Position numbers and translations under genes: made by a program
Notes under the pieces: model-generated
What the model saw: the letters and a program-made list of their open reading frames with translations, nothing else
Databases searched by the model: none
Told to the model about the DNA's origin: nothing
Part shown: in pieces, positions 16,479 through 26,082 of the stretch
Layout of the letters: each line of letters opens with the position of its first letter
How positions within the stretch are numbered: the stretch's first letter is position 1
Assembly: GCA_021789555.1 (NCBI GenBank)
Contig: JAJYJK010000012.1
Coordinates: 1 to 55,561 of the forward strand
Direction of reading: 5' to 3'
From: Nitrospirota bacterium
GTDB lineage: Bacteria; Nitrospirota; Thermodesulfovibrionia; Thermodesulfovibrionales; JdFR-88
Length of the DNA: 55,561 nt

Positions 16479-18197
16479 ATGAACAGGGGACTTTTGCTTG
16501 GCACGGTGATCGCCTTCGGGTTTTTCGTGGTGCTGGCAAGGCTGGCCGGCCTCATGCTCCTGGACCACGCGGAGCTTTCCGCAAAGGCCAGCAGCCAGTA
16601 CCGGAGGGAAAGTCGGATTGAGGTCAAACGCGGCCAGATTTACGACAGGCATGGCAGGGAACTTGCCGTCAGCCTCGACGTCAACTCCCTCTACTGCTAT
16701 CGGGGGGAGGTGGCGTCCCCCCGCACGGTCGCGCTCGAAGTCTCCGAGGCGACCGGGATGAAATATGCCGATCTGATCGGCAAGATGACCGGCCCCGGGG
16801 GCAGGCGCTTCATCTGGCTCAGGAGGAAACTCACCGACGGCGAGTCCAAAACGCTCGGCAACCTGAGGTCCCAAAAAGGGGTCGGATTTACGGACGAGGT
16901 CAAGAGGTATTATCCCGGCGGCACACTTGCCTCCCAGGTCCTGGGCTACCTGAACCTCGACAACAGGGCGATGGCAGGGCTGGAAAGGCAATACAACGGC
17001 ACATTAATGAACAAGGGCGGCAAAGTGGTCGTGGAAAGAGACGCCACCGGCAAGGTCCTCTCCGAGGGCGTGCAGATGGACTCCAGGGGAGACAACATCG
17101 TGCTCACCATCGATGAAGGGCTCCAATATATCGCAGAGACCGCTTTAGACGAAGCGATGGAGAAATGGAAGGCCGAATCGGCTTCCGTGATAATGATGGA
17201 CCCCTATACGGGGGCGATACTGGCGATGTCCAACAGGCCCACCTTCAACCCCAACGACCCGGGCGTTTCCGATCCCGGGGCGCTGAGGGACAGGGCGATA
17301 ATGGACCTCTATGAGCCGGGCTCCGTTTTCAAGATCATCATCAGCACGGCGGCCCTCGAGGCCGGGGCCGTCACGCCCCAGTCGGTCTTCAACTGCCACG
17401 GCGGGGTCATGACCGTCGGCGGCAGGACGTTTCACGACGTGGAGAAAAACGGGGTCCTCACCTTCGCCCAGATAATACAGAAATCATCGAACGTGGGGGC
17501 GATCCAGGTCGCCATGCGGATAGGCCCCGACAAGTTCTACCAGTACGTCCGCCGGTTGGGTTTCGGACAGAAGACCGGCATCGATCTGCCGTGGGAGTCC
17601 GCCGGAGACGTCAAATACCCCCGGACCGATGTCTCGCTTGCCTCAAACGCGATAGGCTACGGGGTCTCGGTGACCCCGCTTCAGCTCCTTCGGGCATACT
17701 CGGCCATTGCCAACGGGGGATATCTGGTCGCGCCCCACGTGGTCTCCAGGATAACCGCGCCCGAGGGCCGGGTGATAAGCCGTTTCCGGGAGCAGCCCAG
17801 GCGGGTGCTTGCGCCAGGGACCGCCGCCGTCTTCAAAAGCATACTCTCTCTTGTCACCGAGGAGGGCGGCACCGCCGCGCAGGCCGCCGTCGCGGGCAAT
17901 GAGGTCTCGGGAAAGACGGGCACGGCCCGGCTCTTCGATCCGAGGACGGGAAGGTACTCGGACAAGTACGCAAGCACATTCGTCGGCTTTGTCCCCGCCA
18001 ACGATCCGAAGATAGCCATGGTCGTCGTGTTCAAGGGCTCGAAGGGGGCGATATACGGCGGCACCGTGGCGGGGCCGGTCTTCAGCGAGATTGCGGAGAA
18101 GGCGTTTGCGTACCTTAATGTGCCGCGCGACGACGCGGCCGGCAACAACACGGTTTATTTAGGAAGGGGCGAGCATGAAGTTGTCTACACTCCTTGA
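16479..18197 (+). CDS. ftsI: peptidoglycan D,D-transpeptidase FtsI (PBP3)
   Basis: A 572-residue class B penicillin-binding protein that cross-links septal peptidoglycan. One N-terminal membrane anchor (about residues 3-25) is followed by the dimerisation domain with the conserved RGQIYDRHGRELA motif, then the transpeptidase: the active-site serine in EPGSVFKI (SxxK), SSN in IQKSSNVG, and KTGT in SGKTGTARL. No PASTA domains. The start has no ribosome binding site, but a short in-frame ORF ends right before it. The 3' end overlaps murE by 23 bases. Confidence 0.95.
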   Translation: MNRGLLLGTVIAFGFFVVLARLAGLMLLDHAELSAKASSQYRRESRIEVKRGQIYDRHGRELAVSLDVNSLYCYRGEVASPRTVALEVSEATGMKYADLIGKMTGPGGRRFIWLRRKLTDGESKTLGNLRSQKGVGFTDEVKRYYPGGTLASQVLGYLNLDNRAMAGLERQYNGTLMNKGGKVVVERDATGKVLSEGVQMDSRGDNIVLTIDEGLQYIAETALDEAMEKWKAESASVIMMDPYTGAILAMSNRPTFNPNDPGVSDPGALRDRAIMDLYEPGSVFKIIISTAALEAGAVTPQSVFNCHGGVMTVGGRTFHDVEKNGVLTFAQIIQKSSNVGAIQVAMRIGPDKFYQYVRRLGFGQKTGIDLPWESAGDVKYPRTDVSLASNAIGYGVSVTPLQLLRAYSAIANGGYLVAPHVVSRITAPEGRVISRFREQPRRVLAPGTAAVFKSILSLVTEEGGTAAQAAVAGNEVSGKTGTARLFDPRTGRYSDKYASTFVGFVPANDPKIAMVVVFKGSKGAIYGGTVAGPVFSEIAEKAFAYLNVPRDDAAGNNTVYLGRGEHEVVYTP

Positions 18198-19806
18198 CGG
18201 GGTGAAGGTAAAAACGATGAAAGACGGCAGGGGCGACCACATGGATATCGACGGCTCCCCAATAGACATCGGGGGGCTTTCCATAGATTCCAGGCGGGTG
18301 CGCGCCGGGGACCTGTTTTTCGCCCTCAAGGGCGGCAGGGCCGACGGGAAGGCATTCATAGCCGATGCGATAAGCAGGGGCGCGGCCGCCGTATTGGCCG
18401 ATTCCCCAGGCGGCATGGACGAGGTAAAGGCCGGCGCGCCGGCCTTCATAGAGGTCGGGGAGGGAGAGGGCCGGCTGGCCCTCTCCGCCATAGCGGCCAA
18501 TTTCTACGGCAACCCGTCGAGGCGGCTTGCGGTCATCGGCGTCACCGGCACGAACGGAAAGACGACGACGGCCTTTCTCATACAGCAGGCGCTCGAATGC
18601 CTGGGCAAAAAGACGGGGCTCATAGGGACGATAAAATACATCGTGGGGCAGGTCGAGAAGGCCGCCCCCTTTACCACGCCCGAGGCCCCCGAATTCCAGT
18701 CGATGCTCCGGGCCATGCTCGAAGCGGGCCAGACCCACGTCGTCACCGAGGTCTCCTCGCACGCGCTCGCACAGAGGCGCGTCGACGGCACTTCTTTCAG
18801 GGCGGCGGTCTTTACCAACCTGACCAGGGACCACCTGGACTTCCACAAGACGATGGAGGATTATTTCGAGGCGAAAAAACGCCTCTTCACCGTGCTTCTG
18901 GAAAAAGAAAAAGGGAAAAACCCTTCCGCCCCCGCAATCATAAACATGGACGACCCCTTCGGACGCCGGCTCGCCCGGGAACTCTCGGGGAAGGCCCCCG
19001 TCATCGGCTTCGGCATTGAGGAGGAAAATGCTCCGGACATACGCGCGGCGTCAATCGTCAACGGGGCCTCCGGCCTTTGCTTCGAGATCGTCTATCTGGG
19101 CCGCGGATACGAGGTGAATTCCGGCCTCATCGGGGTCCATAACGTCTACAACCTGATGTCCGCCTTCGGGGCGCTTGTGGGGCTCGGCTTCGGGGCGGAG
19201 GAGGCCGCGGCGGCCATCCAGCGCCTGAAGGGCGTAAAGGGCCGCTTCGAACGCATCGACTGCGGTCAGGATTTTATCGTCGCGGTCGATTACGCGCACA
19301 CGCCGGACGCCCTCGAAAGACTCATCGGGGCCGCGCGGGAAATTGCGAAAGACGGCATGCACGACCGGATAACTGACCGGATAAGTGACCTAAAAACGGG
19401 CCGGAAGATAATCGTAGTCTTCGGGTGCGGAGGCGACAGGGACAGGGGCAAGAGGGCGCAGATGGGACATCTCGCGGCAAGCCTGGCGGATTTGGCCATC
19501 GTCACCTCCGATAACCCCCGCAGCGAAGACCCGCTTGCGATTATAGACGATATAAAGGCCGGCATGGATGATATAAATGCGGCGGCGGGCAAAGCCCGCC
19601 TTTTCATACCGGACAGGGCGGAGGCGATCAGAAAGGCGGTCGGGACGGCCGCCCCAGGAGATATCGTCCTTATTGCTGGAAAGGGGCACGAAGACTATCA
19701 GGAGATAAAAGGCGTGCGCCATCCTTTTAGCGATCAGGCTGCGGCCGTCCTGGCGATAAAAGAACTGGCGGCGGGCCGCCAGGCGATAAAGGAACGCGGA
19801 TGCTGA
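18175..19806 (+). CDS. murE: UDP-MurNAc-tripeptide ligase MurE (meso-diaminopimelate type)
   Basis: A 543-residue ATP-dependent ligase that adds the third amino acid to the peptidoglycan precursor. SIDSRRVRAGDLFFAL is the uridine-binding domain signature, GVTGTNGKTTT the ATP loop, and EVSSHALAQRRVDG a catalytic region. The motif DNPRSEDP near the C-terminus is the recognised marker of meso-diaminopimelate-adding enzymes. It is longer than the usual ~490 residues because of an N-terminal insertion (about residues 11-25) and small loops. A ribosome binding site (aaggggc) lies inside the end of ftsI. Confidence 0.95.
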   Translation: MKLSTLLDGVKVKTMKDGRGDHMDIDGSPIDIGGLSIDSRRVRAGDLFFALKGGRADGKAFIADAISRGAAAVLADSPGGMDEVKAGAPAFIEVGEGEGRLALSAIAANFYGNPSRRLAVIGVTGTNGKTTTAFLIQQALECLGKKTGLIGTIKYIVGQVEKAAPFTTPEAPEFQSMLRAMLEAGQTHVVTEVSSHALAQRRVDGTSFRAAVFTNLTRDHLDFHKTMEDYFEAKKRLFTVLLEKEKGKNPSAPAIINMDDPFGRRLARELSGKAPVIGFGIEEENAPDIRAASIVNGASGLCFEIVYLGRGYEVNSGLIGVHNVYNLMSAFGALVGLGFGAEEAAAAIQRLKGVKGRFERIDCGQDFIVAVDYAHTPDALERLIGAAREIAKDGMHDRITDRISDLKTGRKIIVVFGCGGDRDRGKRAQMGHLAASLADLAIVTSDNPRSEDPLAIIDDIKAGMDDINAAAGKARLFIPDRAEAIRKAVGTAAPGDIVLIAGKGHEDYQEIKGVRHPFSDQAAAVLAIKELAAGRQAIKERGC

Positions 19807-21263
19807 AACTTGAGGACCTGCTTAAGGCAACCGGGGCGGAAATCCTTCAGAAAGGGGCGGAGGTATTTTCCGGCGTCTCCATAGATTCAAGGACGATTAA
19901 AAAAGACGAGCTTTTCATCGCCCTCCAGGGGGAGAGGTTCGACGGACATGATTTCCTGACCGCCGCGCTCGGCGTCGGGGCCGGGGCCGTCATCAGCCGG
20001 ACCCTTGAAAAAATGGCGGCCTTCGAAAAAGTGATGGACTTTGAAAAAACCGGGGGCATCCAAAAAAGCATCCTCCTCGTGGAGGACACACTGAAGGCGC
20101 TCCAGGGGATTTCACATCACATCCGGATGGGCAGGCCCGAGATGCCCGTGGTCGGCGTCACCGGCTCTAACGGCAAGACGACCACGAAAGAGCTTGCGGC
20201 AGCCGTCCTGGGGCAAAAATTCAAGGTGCTTAAAAGCTCGGGCAATTTCAATAACCAGATAGGGCTTCCCCTGAACTTATGCCGCCTCGGGCCAGGGCAC
20301 GGGGCCGCCGTCCTCGAGATGGGGGCCAGCAGGCCAGGCGATATCAGGGAGCTCTGCGACATAGCGATGCCCACCCACGGCATCATCACCAACGTCGGTG
20401 AAAGCCACCTGGAAGGTTTTACTAAAGGCACAGGCGGCAGCGGAGCAGACCCGATGGAGACGCTCATAGACACAAAGCTGGACCTTGCGAGGGCCGCCGG
20501 GGCCGTCGTATATAACGCCGACGACGCACGGCTAAGCGCAGCGGTCAACAGGGAATTCAAGGGCGGAAAGGCAAAAAAACTCTTGAGCTTCGGCATCGGC
20601 GAGGGCGCGGATTTCAGGGCCCGCGGCATCGTCATGGAACGGAGCGCCACTTCCTTTGAGCTTTCCGCAAAGGGGCGGAAGGCAGCCAGGGTGAAACTCT
20701 CCGCCGCCGGCCTCTTCAATGTCTATAACGCCCTTGCGGCGGCGGCCGCCGGGCTGCTCTTCGATATAAGCCTTGAGGATGCGGCGCGTGCCATAATGGG
20801 GTTTGGCGGCGTGCCCATGAGATACGAGGTCATGGAAAAGGCGGGGGCGCTCATCTTAAGCGATGTGTATAACGCGAACCCGGCCTCGATGGAAGAGGCC
20901 CTGAAGGAGCTTGCGAGGCTCCGGGGCGGAAGGGCCGTGGCGGTGCTCGGGGACATGCTCGAACTCGGGCCATACGCGGAGGAGGCGCACAGGAGACTGG
21001 GCGCGCGCCTGGCCGGCCTGTCGGTGGACGTCTTCATAGCCGTCGGGCCGATGATGGCCCTGGCCTGCGAGGAATTCAAATCCGCAAAAGGGCAAAAATT
21101 TAAAAAGGGCGGGCTCGCCATTGCCTGCGCCGACTCCGTTTCGGCCGCGGAGGCGCTTATGAAAGACCTCAGGGCCGGCGACACGGTGCTCGTCAAAGGC
21201 TCAAGGGGGACCCGGATGGAACGGGTTTTGGAGCGGATGGGGGATATGCATGTTGGGAAATAA
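19800..21263 (+). CDS. murF: UDP-MurNAc-tripeptide:D-Ala-D-Ala ligase MurF
   Basis: A 487-residue cytoplasmic ligase that adds D-Ala-D-Ala to complete the pentapeptide precursor. The N-terminal GVSIDSRTIKKDELFIAL, the ATP loop GVTGSNGKTTTKELAA, the EMGASRPGDI motif and YNANPASMEEAL are characteristic of MurF. It overlaps murE by seven bases and is followed by mraY after 11 bases, with gagg between the two. Confidence 0.95.
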   Translation: MLKLEDLLKATGAEILQKGAEVFSGVSIDSRTIKKDELFIALQGERFDGHDFLTAALGVGAGAVISRTLEKMAAFEKVMDFEKTGGIQKSILLVEDTLKALQGISHHIRMGRPEMPVVGVTGSNGKTTTKELAAAVLGQKFKVLKSSGNFNNQIGLPLNLCRLGPGHGAAVLEMGASRPGDIRELCDIAMPTHGIITNVGESHLEGFTKGTGGSGADPMETLIDTKLDLARAAGAVVYNADDARLSAAVNREFKGGKAKKLLSFGIGEGADFRARGIVMERSATSFELSAKGRKAARVKLSAAGLFNVYNALAAAAAGLLFDISLEDAARAIMGFGGVPMRYEVMEKAGALILSDVYNANPASMEEALKELARLRGGRAVAVLGDMLELGPYAEEAHRRLGARLAGLSVDVFIAVGPMMALACEEFKSAKGQKFKKGGLAIACADSVSAAEALMKDLRAGDTVLVKGSRGTRMERVLERMGDMHVGK

Positions 21264-21274
21264 AGAGGAGGCGG

Positions 21275-22357
21275 ATGCTTTACAGCCTTTTTTACTGGCT
21301 CCATAAGTGGATAAGTCCATTTAACGTATTCAGGTACATAACCTTCAGGTCGGCGCTGGCGGCGCTGACGGCGGCCGCGATCTCGTATTTCGCGGTGCCG
21401 GCCTTCATCAAATGGGCCGGCAGGCTCGGCAGCACGCAGTCGATAAGGCAGGATGGCCCCTCCAGGCACCTCTCCAAGCAGGGCACTCCTACAATGGGCG
21501 GCATCGTCATAGCGGGCGCGATACTGGTGTCGGTGCTCTTCTGGGGCGATCTGGAAAACGGCTACATCCTCATCATGATGCTGGCGACGGCCGGTTTCTC
21601 CGCGATAGGTTTCTTTGACGACTACCTTAAAATCACGAAGAAAAACTCAAAGGGGCTGCCGGCAAGATACAAGTTCGGGCTGCAGATACTGCTTGCCCTC
21701 GCCCTCGGGATCATCGTCTACGCAAACCCGCATGACCCGTATGCGGACATGCTCTCGATACCGTTTTTCAAGAAATGGATGCTCCATTTCGGCGTCTTCT
21801 ACATCCCTTTTTCGGTGCTGGTGATGGTCGGCTCCTCCAACGCCGTGAACCTCACGGACGGCATAGACGGCCTGGCAATCGGCCTTGTGGCCATTGCGGT
21901 CCTCGCAAACGCCGTCCTCATATACATCTCTGGGCACAAGGGGCTCTCGGAATACCTGCATGTGCTGCATATGCCCAATGTCGGGGAGCTTACGGTCTAT
22001 TGCGGCGCCATATTCGGGGCCTCCCTCGGTTTTCTGTGGTACAACTCCTACCCGGCCGACCTCTTCATGGGCGACGTGGGTTCCCTGGGGCTCGGGGGCT
22101 CGCTGGGGACGCTTGCCATAATCTCGAAGCAGGAGATAATACTCGCCGTGGTCGGCGGGATATTCGTCGCGGAGACCCTCTCGGTGATACTGCAGGTGAT
22201 GTCGTTTAAGCTCACGGGCAAGAGGATATTCAGGATGGCCCCGATACACCACCACTTCGAGCTTAAGGGGTGGGCGGAGCCGAAGGTGATTGTGAGGTTC
22301 TGGATAGTAGGCATAATACTCGCCCTTATGTCACTGGCGACATTCAAGGTCAGATGA
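21275..22357 (+). CDS. mraY: phospho-N-acetylmuramoyl-pentapeptide transferase MraY
   Basis: A 360-residue integral membrane enzyme with about ten hydrophobic segments that links the UDP-precursor to undecaprenyl phosphate, giving lipid I. The catalytic aspartates appear in FFDDYLKI, the NAVNLTDGIDGLA loop and MGDVGSLGLGG; the cytoplasmic HHHFELKGW motif is diagnostic. Length is as in E. coli (360). A ribosome binding site (gaggagg) precedes the ATG. Confidence 0.96.
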   Translation: MLYSLFYWLHKWISPFNVFRYITFRSALAALTAAAISYFAVPAFIKWAGRLGSTQSIRQDGPSRHLSKQGTPTMGGIVIAGAILVSVLFWGDLENGYILIMMLATAGFSAIGFFDDYLKITKKNSKGLPARYKFGLQILLALALGIIVYANPHDPYADMLSIPFFKKWMLHFGVFYIPFSVLVMVGSSNAVNLTDGIDGLAIGLVAIAVLANAVLIYISGHKGLSEYLHVLHMPNVGELTVYCGAIFGASLGFLWYNSYPADLFMGDVGSLGLGGSLGTLAIISKQEIILAVVGGIFVAETLSVILQVMSFKLTGKRIFRMAPIHHHFELKGWAEPKVIVRFWIVGIILALMSLATFKVR

Positions 22358-22376
22358 AGAAGGCGGGCAAGGGCAG

Positions 22377-23765
22377 ATGAGCCTGTTAAATGTCTTCAAG
22401 GGCAAGAAGGTCCTCATATTCGGGCTTAAAAGAAGCGGCAGGGCGGCCGCGCTCGCCCTCGCCAATCTGGGGGCGAAGGTCTCCATTACCGATATGAAGA
22501 CCGCGGGGGAGCTTTCACAAGAGATAAAGGGCCTCCCCGCGGGCATTGACCTCCATCTTGGAGGGCATCCGGCGGAGGCCCTGGAGGGCGTGGAGCTTGT
22601 TGTCCTTAGCCCCGGCGTGCCGATGGGCATCCCCTCGCTAAAAGAGGCGGCCAGGCGGGGGGTGGAGATAATAGGCGAGCTTGAGCTGGGTTACAGGCTC
22701 TTGAAATATGAAAACCCGCTTGTGGAGTTCTATGCCGTCACCGGGACGAACGGGAAATCGACGACGAGCACGCTCCTACACTACATGCTCCTGAAGGCGG
22801 GCAGGAAGGCCGTCCTGGCGGGCAATATCGGGCAGGCCCTCACGGGATTTCTCACGGGGGACGCGAAAAGCGCCGACTGCGTAGTGGTGGAGGTCTCCAG
22901 TTTTCAGCTCGAAGCGGTTTCGGATTTCAAGCCGGCAATCGCGGCCATCCTCAATCTGGCCCCGGACCACCTGGACCGTTATGCCGGGCGCAAGGCGTAT
23001 TACGAGGCGAAGATGAGGATATACGAGAGGCAGGACTACGGAGACTACCTCGTCCTCAATTCGGCCGACCCCGCCTGCCGCGGCATTGCACGCAGGCTGA
23101 AGGGCGCGGCGGCCGCGCCCAGAATAATCTGGTTCGGCGGCAATAAGAACCCCGGGCTCTATGAGAAGGGGGGCTCTGTCTTTATAAACCTCCCCGGCAT
23201 GGACAATATGGAGCTTGTAAAGACCTCCGGGATAAGGATAAAGGGCGCCCATAACCTTGAAAACGCAATGGCCGCCGGCTGCATGGCGTTTCTGGCGGGA
23301 GTTCCGGCCGGGGCGGTGCGCGCGGCGCTCATGGAATTCCCCGGGCTTCCCCATCGGATGGAGTTTGTAAGGGAGCTTGACGGGGTCAGCTACATAAACG
23401 ACTCCAAGGGGACGAACCCGCCCGCGGTCCTGCGCTCACTTGAGAGTTTCGGCAAAAACCCCCTCATCCTGATTGCCGGGGGCAGGGACAAAAACGGCGA
23501 TTTCGAAAGCCTGCGCGATGCGGTCAAAAAGCATGTAAAACTCCTGGTGCTGATAGGCGAGGCAAGCGGGAAGATCGCGGCCGCGCTTGAGGGCGCATCG
23601 GCGATGGGCCGCGCCCGGGACATGGGCGAGGCCGTCCGCATCGCAAGGCAGGCCGCGCGCCCCGGGGACGTGGTCCTCCTCTCGCCGGCCTGCGCGAGCT
23701 TCGACATGTTCAAGGATTTCGAGGACAGGGGCGGAAAGTTCAGCGAGGAGGTGCGGGGGCTTTGA
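22377..23765 (+). CDS. murD: UDP-MurNAc-L-alanine:D-glutamate ligase MurD
   Basis: A 462-residue cytoplasmic ligase adding D-glutamate to UDP-MurNAc-L-Ala. The N-terminal Rossmann-like domain (VLIFGLKRSGRAAALAL), the ATP loop AVTGTNGKSTTSTLL, the LNLAPDHLDRY catalytic segment and NDSKGTNPPAVLRSL in the third domain mark it as MurD. The 3' end holds the ribosome binding site (gaggaggt) of ftsW and overlaps its start. Confidence 0.95.
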   Translation: MSLLNVFKGKKVLIFGLKRSGRAAALALANLGAKVSITDMKTAGELSQEIKGLPAGIDLHLGGHPAEALEGVELVVLSPGVPMGIPSLKEAARRGVEIIGELELGYRLLKYENPLVEFYAVTGTNGKSTTSTLLHYMLLKAGRKAVLAGNIGQALTGFLTGDAKSADCVVVEVSSFQLEAVSDFKPAIAAILNLAPDHLDRYAGRKAYYEAKMRIYERQDYGDYLVLNSADPACRGIARRLKGAAAAPRIIWFGGNKNPGLYEKGGSVFINLPGMDNMELVKTSGIRIKGAHNLENAMAAGCMAFLAGVPAGAVRAALMEFPGLPHRMEFVRELDGVSYINDSKGTNPPAVLRSLESFGKNPLILIAGGRDKNGDFESLRDAVKKHVKLLVLIGEASGKIAAALEGASAMGRARDMGEAVRIARQAARPGDVVLLSPACASFDMFKDFEDRGGKFSEEVRGL

Positions 23766-24958
23766 GGGGGCAGAGGCAAGACCTGCTCGAGGAGGGCAAA
23801 CCGGACAAGGTGCTGATAGTGACGGTCGCGGCCCTTGTCTTCCTGGGCGTCCTCATGATCTATTCGAGCACCAGCGTGATCACCTACGCGATGCAGAAAA
23901 AACAGATCACGACCCCTCTTTTCTATTTCAAACGGCACGTGCTTACGATAATCCTGGCCCTTGTGGCCGGTTTTGCCGCTTACAAGGCGAGGCCGGACCT
24001 CCTGGGGAAACTCTCCCCGCTTCTGCTTCTTGGCTCGATGGCGCTGCTGCTGCTGGTCTTTACCAGGCTCGGCATATCGGCCGGAGGCGCAAGGAGATGG
24101 CTCCGGCTCTGGCCCTCCACGTTTCAGCCCTCGGAGCTGGTGAAACTCTCGATGGTGATATTCCTTGCGTGGTATCTGTCGAGGGATTTTTTCCGCCCGG
24201 ACAACCTCTGGCTCTTCATCCTGCCTGTGGCGGTAATGGCTGTTTTTGCGGGGGTCATTATGAAGCAGCCCGATTTCGGCGGCACGCTGACCCTGGGGTT
24301 CATCACCATAGGAATGCTCTTTCTTGCGGGGGCCAGGCTGAGATACCTGGGAGGGCTCATTCTTTTTCTGCTGCCGGCCGTGTATCATCTCGCCCACAAG
24401 CCTTACCGCTGGAAGAGGATAATCTCGTTTTTGAACCCGTGGGCGGACGCACGCGGAGAGGGTTTTCAGCTTGCTCAGTCGCTGATAGCCTTCGGGCGCG
24501 GGGGGCTTGGCGGCGTGGGGCTTGGAAAGAGCATGCAAAAACTTTCGTTTCTGCCGGAGATGCACACGGATTTCATATTCTCGATAATCGGCGAGGAGCT
24601 TGGCTTTTTTGCCGCGGGCGCGGTCGTGGTGGCCTTCTGTGTGCTGTTTCTGCGTAGCGTGAGGATAGCAAACAGGATGAATGAAAGGTACAACTACCTG
24701 CTTGCATACGGCATAGCGCTCATGATTGCGCTGCCGTCCATAGTGAATTTCTGCGTCGTCACGGGGCTGCTGCCCACGAAGGGGCTCCCGCTGCCCTTCA
24801 TAAGCTACGGGGGCTCGTCCCTGATCGTGAACTTTATGGCGGTGGGAATATTGTTGAAACTTTCAAAAGGGGAGCCGCCCGGACAGGTGAAAGACAGGCT
24901 CAGGGAGATACTGGAGAAGAAGAAGGCCAGGCGAACGGTGTACGGAGCCGGGTTATGA
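23762..24958 (+). CDS. ftsW: lipid II polymerase / division protein FtsW
   Basis: A 398-residue SEDS-family membrane protein with about ten transmembrane segments that polymerises septal glycan with FtsI. Signature motifs: KQPDFGGTLTL in the middle and LPTKGLPLPFISYGGSS near the C-terminus. The most likely start is TTG at 23762, overlapping the murD stop (TTTGA) and ten bases after gaggaggt; no ATG lies near the 5' end, so a TTG start is an oddity here. murG overlaps the end by four bases. Confidence 0.92.
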   Translation: MRGQRQDLLEEGKPDKVLIVTVAALVFLGVLMIYSSTSVITYAMQKKQITTPLFYFKRHVLTIILALVAGFAAYKARPDLLGKLSPLLLLGSMALLLLVFTRLGISAGGARRWLRLWPSTFQPSELVKLSMVIFLAWYLSRDFFRPDNLWLFILPVAVMAVFAGVIMKQPDFGGTLTLGFITIGMLFLAGARLRYLGGLILFLLPAVYHLAHKPYRWKRIISFLNPWADARGEGFQLAQSLIAFGRGGLGGVGLGKSMQKLSFLPEMHTDFIFSIIGEELGFFAAGAVVVAFCVLFLRSVRIANRMNERYNYLLAYGIALMIALPSIVNFCVVTGLLPTKGLPLPFISYGGSSLIVNFMAVGILLKLSKGEPPGQVKDRLREILEKKKARRTVYGAGL

Positions 24959-26082
24959 GGGTCGTCATCGCGGGCGGGGGCACCGGCGGGCACCTCTACC
25001 CAGGGCTTGCCCTGGCGGAGGAGCTGCGGAGACGTTTTGGCGCGGAGGTCATGTTCATGGGGACTGAAAAGGGGCTTGAGTCCAGGGTCGTCCCGAAAGA
25101 GGGCTACCCCATAGCATTCCTGCCGGCCGAAGGGGTCGCGGGGAAATCGTTCGGCCGGAAATTTTCGGCGGCCGTAAAACTCATGCGGTCTGTAATCAAG
25201 GCAAAAAAAATTCTTGGCTCGTTTGAGCCGGATGTAGTGGTCGGCACGGGCGGGTATGTCTCCGTGGCCCCGGTGCTCTCGGCGAGGCTCCTTTCCATAC
25301 CGGTGCTCATCATGGAGCAAAACGTGGTGCCGGGGGCCGCAAACCGCTTCCTGGCCAGGATTTCGGGCGCGGTGGCCGCAACGTATATGGAGAGCACCGG
25401 GCGCTTCCCGAAGCAAAAGACCTTCCTGACCGGCAACCCCGTCAGGGCGGGCATCCTTTCCGCGGACAGGAAGTCCTCCTTCGGCCTCTTCGGGTTGGAG
25501 CCCGAGGGGTTTTTCACGGTCCTGGTCTTCGGGGGCTCAAGCGGGGCCACCAGCATAAACAAGGCGGTAACGGAAGCGCTTGAAAATCTGGCCGACTTGA
25601 AAGGGAAACTCCAGTTCCTCCACCAGAGCGGGCAGCGGGACTACCACGCGGTCCGCGAGGCGTACAGGGGGCCGGGGTTCAAGGCCATGGTGGCGCCTTT
25701 CATCTACCAGATGGCAGAGGCGTACGCGGCGGCGGACATGGTCATATCGAGGGCCGGGGCCACGACCCTGGCGGAGCTTACCGCGCTTGGCAAGCCCTCC
25801 GTCCTCGTGCCGTATCCGCATGCCGGGGCGCACCAGGAGTTCAACGCCAGGAAGCTGGAGGAACTGGGCGCCGCAAGACTGATCATGGATGCGGATCTCA
25901 GCGGCCCGCGCATGGCTGAGGAAATAAGGTTTCTGATGGGAAACGAGGCCGAAAGGGCCGATATGGCGGGCAAGAGCAGGGCCATAGGCCAGCCCGACGC
26001 CGCGAAGAAGGCGGCGGACCTGCTGCTCTCACTGATTCGGATGAAAAGGAGTTTCCGGGGGAAAGATGCTCAAACAGTATAA
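24955..26082 (+). CDS. murG: lipid II synthase MurG (GlcNAc transferase)
   Basis: A 375-residue peripheral membrane glycosyltransferase converting lipid I to lipid II. The N-terminal glycine-rich GGGTGGHLYPGLALAEEL is diagnostic; VVGTGGYVSV, FGGSSGATSIN and the C-terminal SRAGATTLAELTALGKPS with PYPHAGAHQEFNA form the UDP-GlcNAc site. Slightly longer than the usual ~355. ATGA overlap with ftsW; its end overlaps murC by 17 bases. Confidence 0.96.
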   Translation: MRVVIAGGGTGGHLYPGLALAEELRRRFGAEVMFMGTEKGLESRVVPKEGYPIAFLPAEGVAGKSFGRKFSAAVKLMRSVIKAKKILGSFEPDVVVGTGGYVSVAPVLSARLLSIPVLIMEQNVVPGAANRFLARISGAVAATYMESTGRFPKQKTFLTGNPVRAGILSADRKSSFGLFGLEPEGFFTVLVFGGSSGATSINKAVTEALENLADLKGKLQFLHQSGQRDYHAVREAYRGPGFKAMVAPFIYQMAEAYAAADMVISRAGATTLAELTALGKPSVLVPYPHAGAHQEFNARKLEELGAARLIMDADLSGPRMAEEIRFLMGNEAERADMAGKSRAIGQPDAAKKAADLLLSLIRMKRSFRGKDAQTV

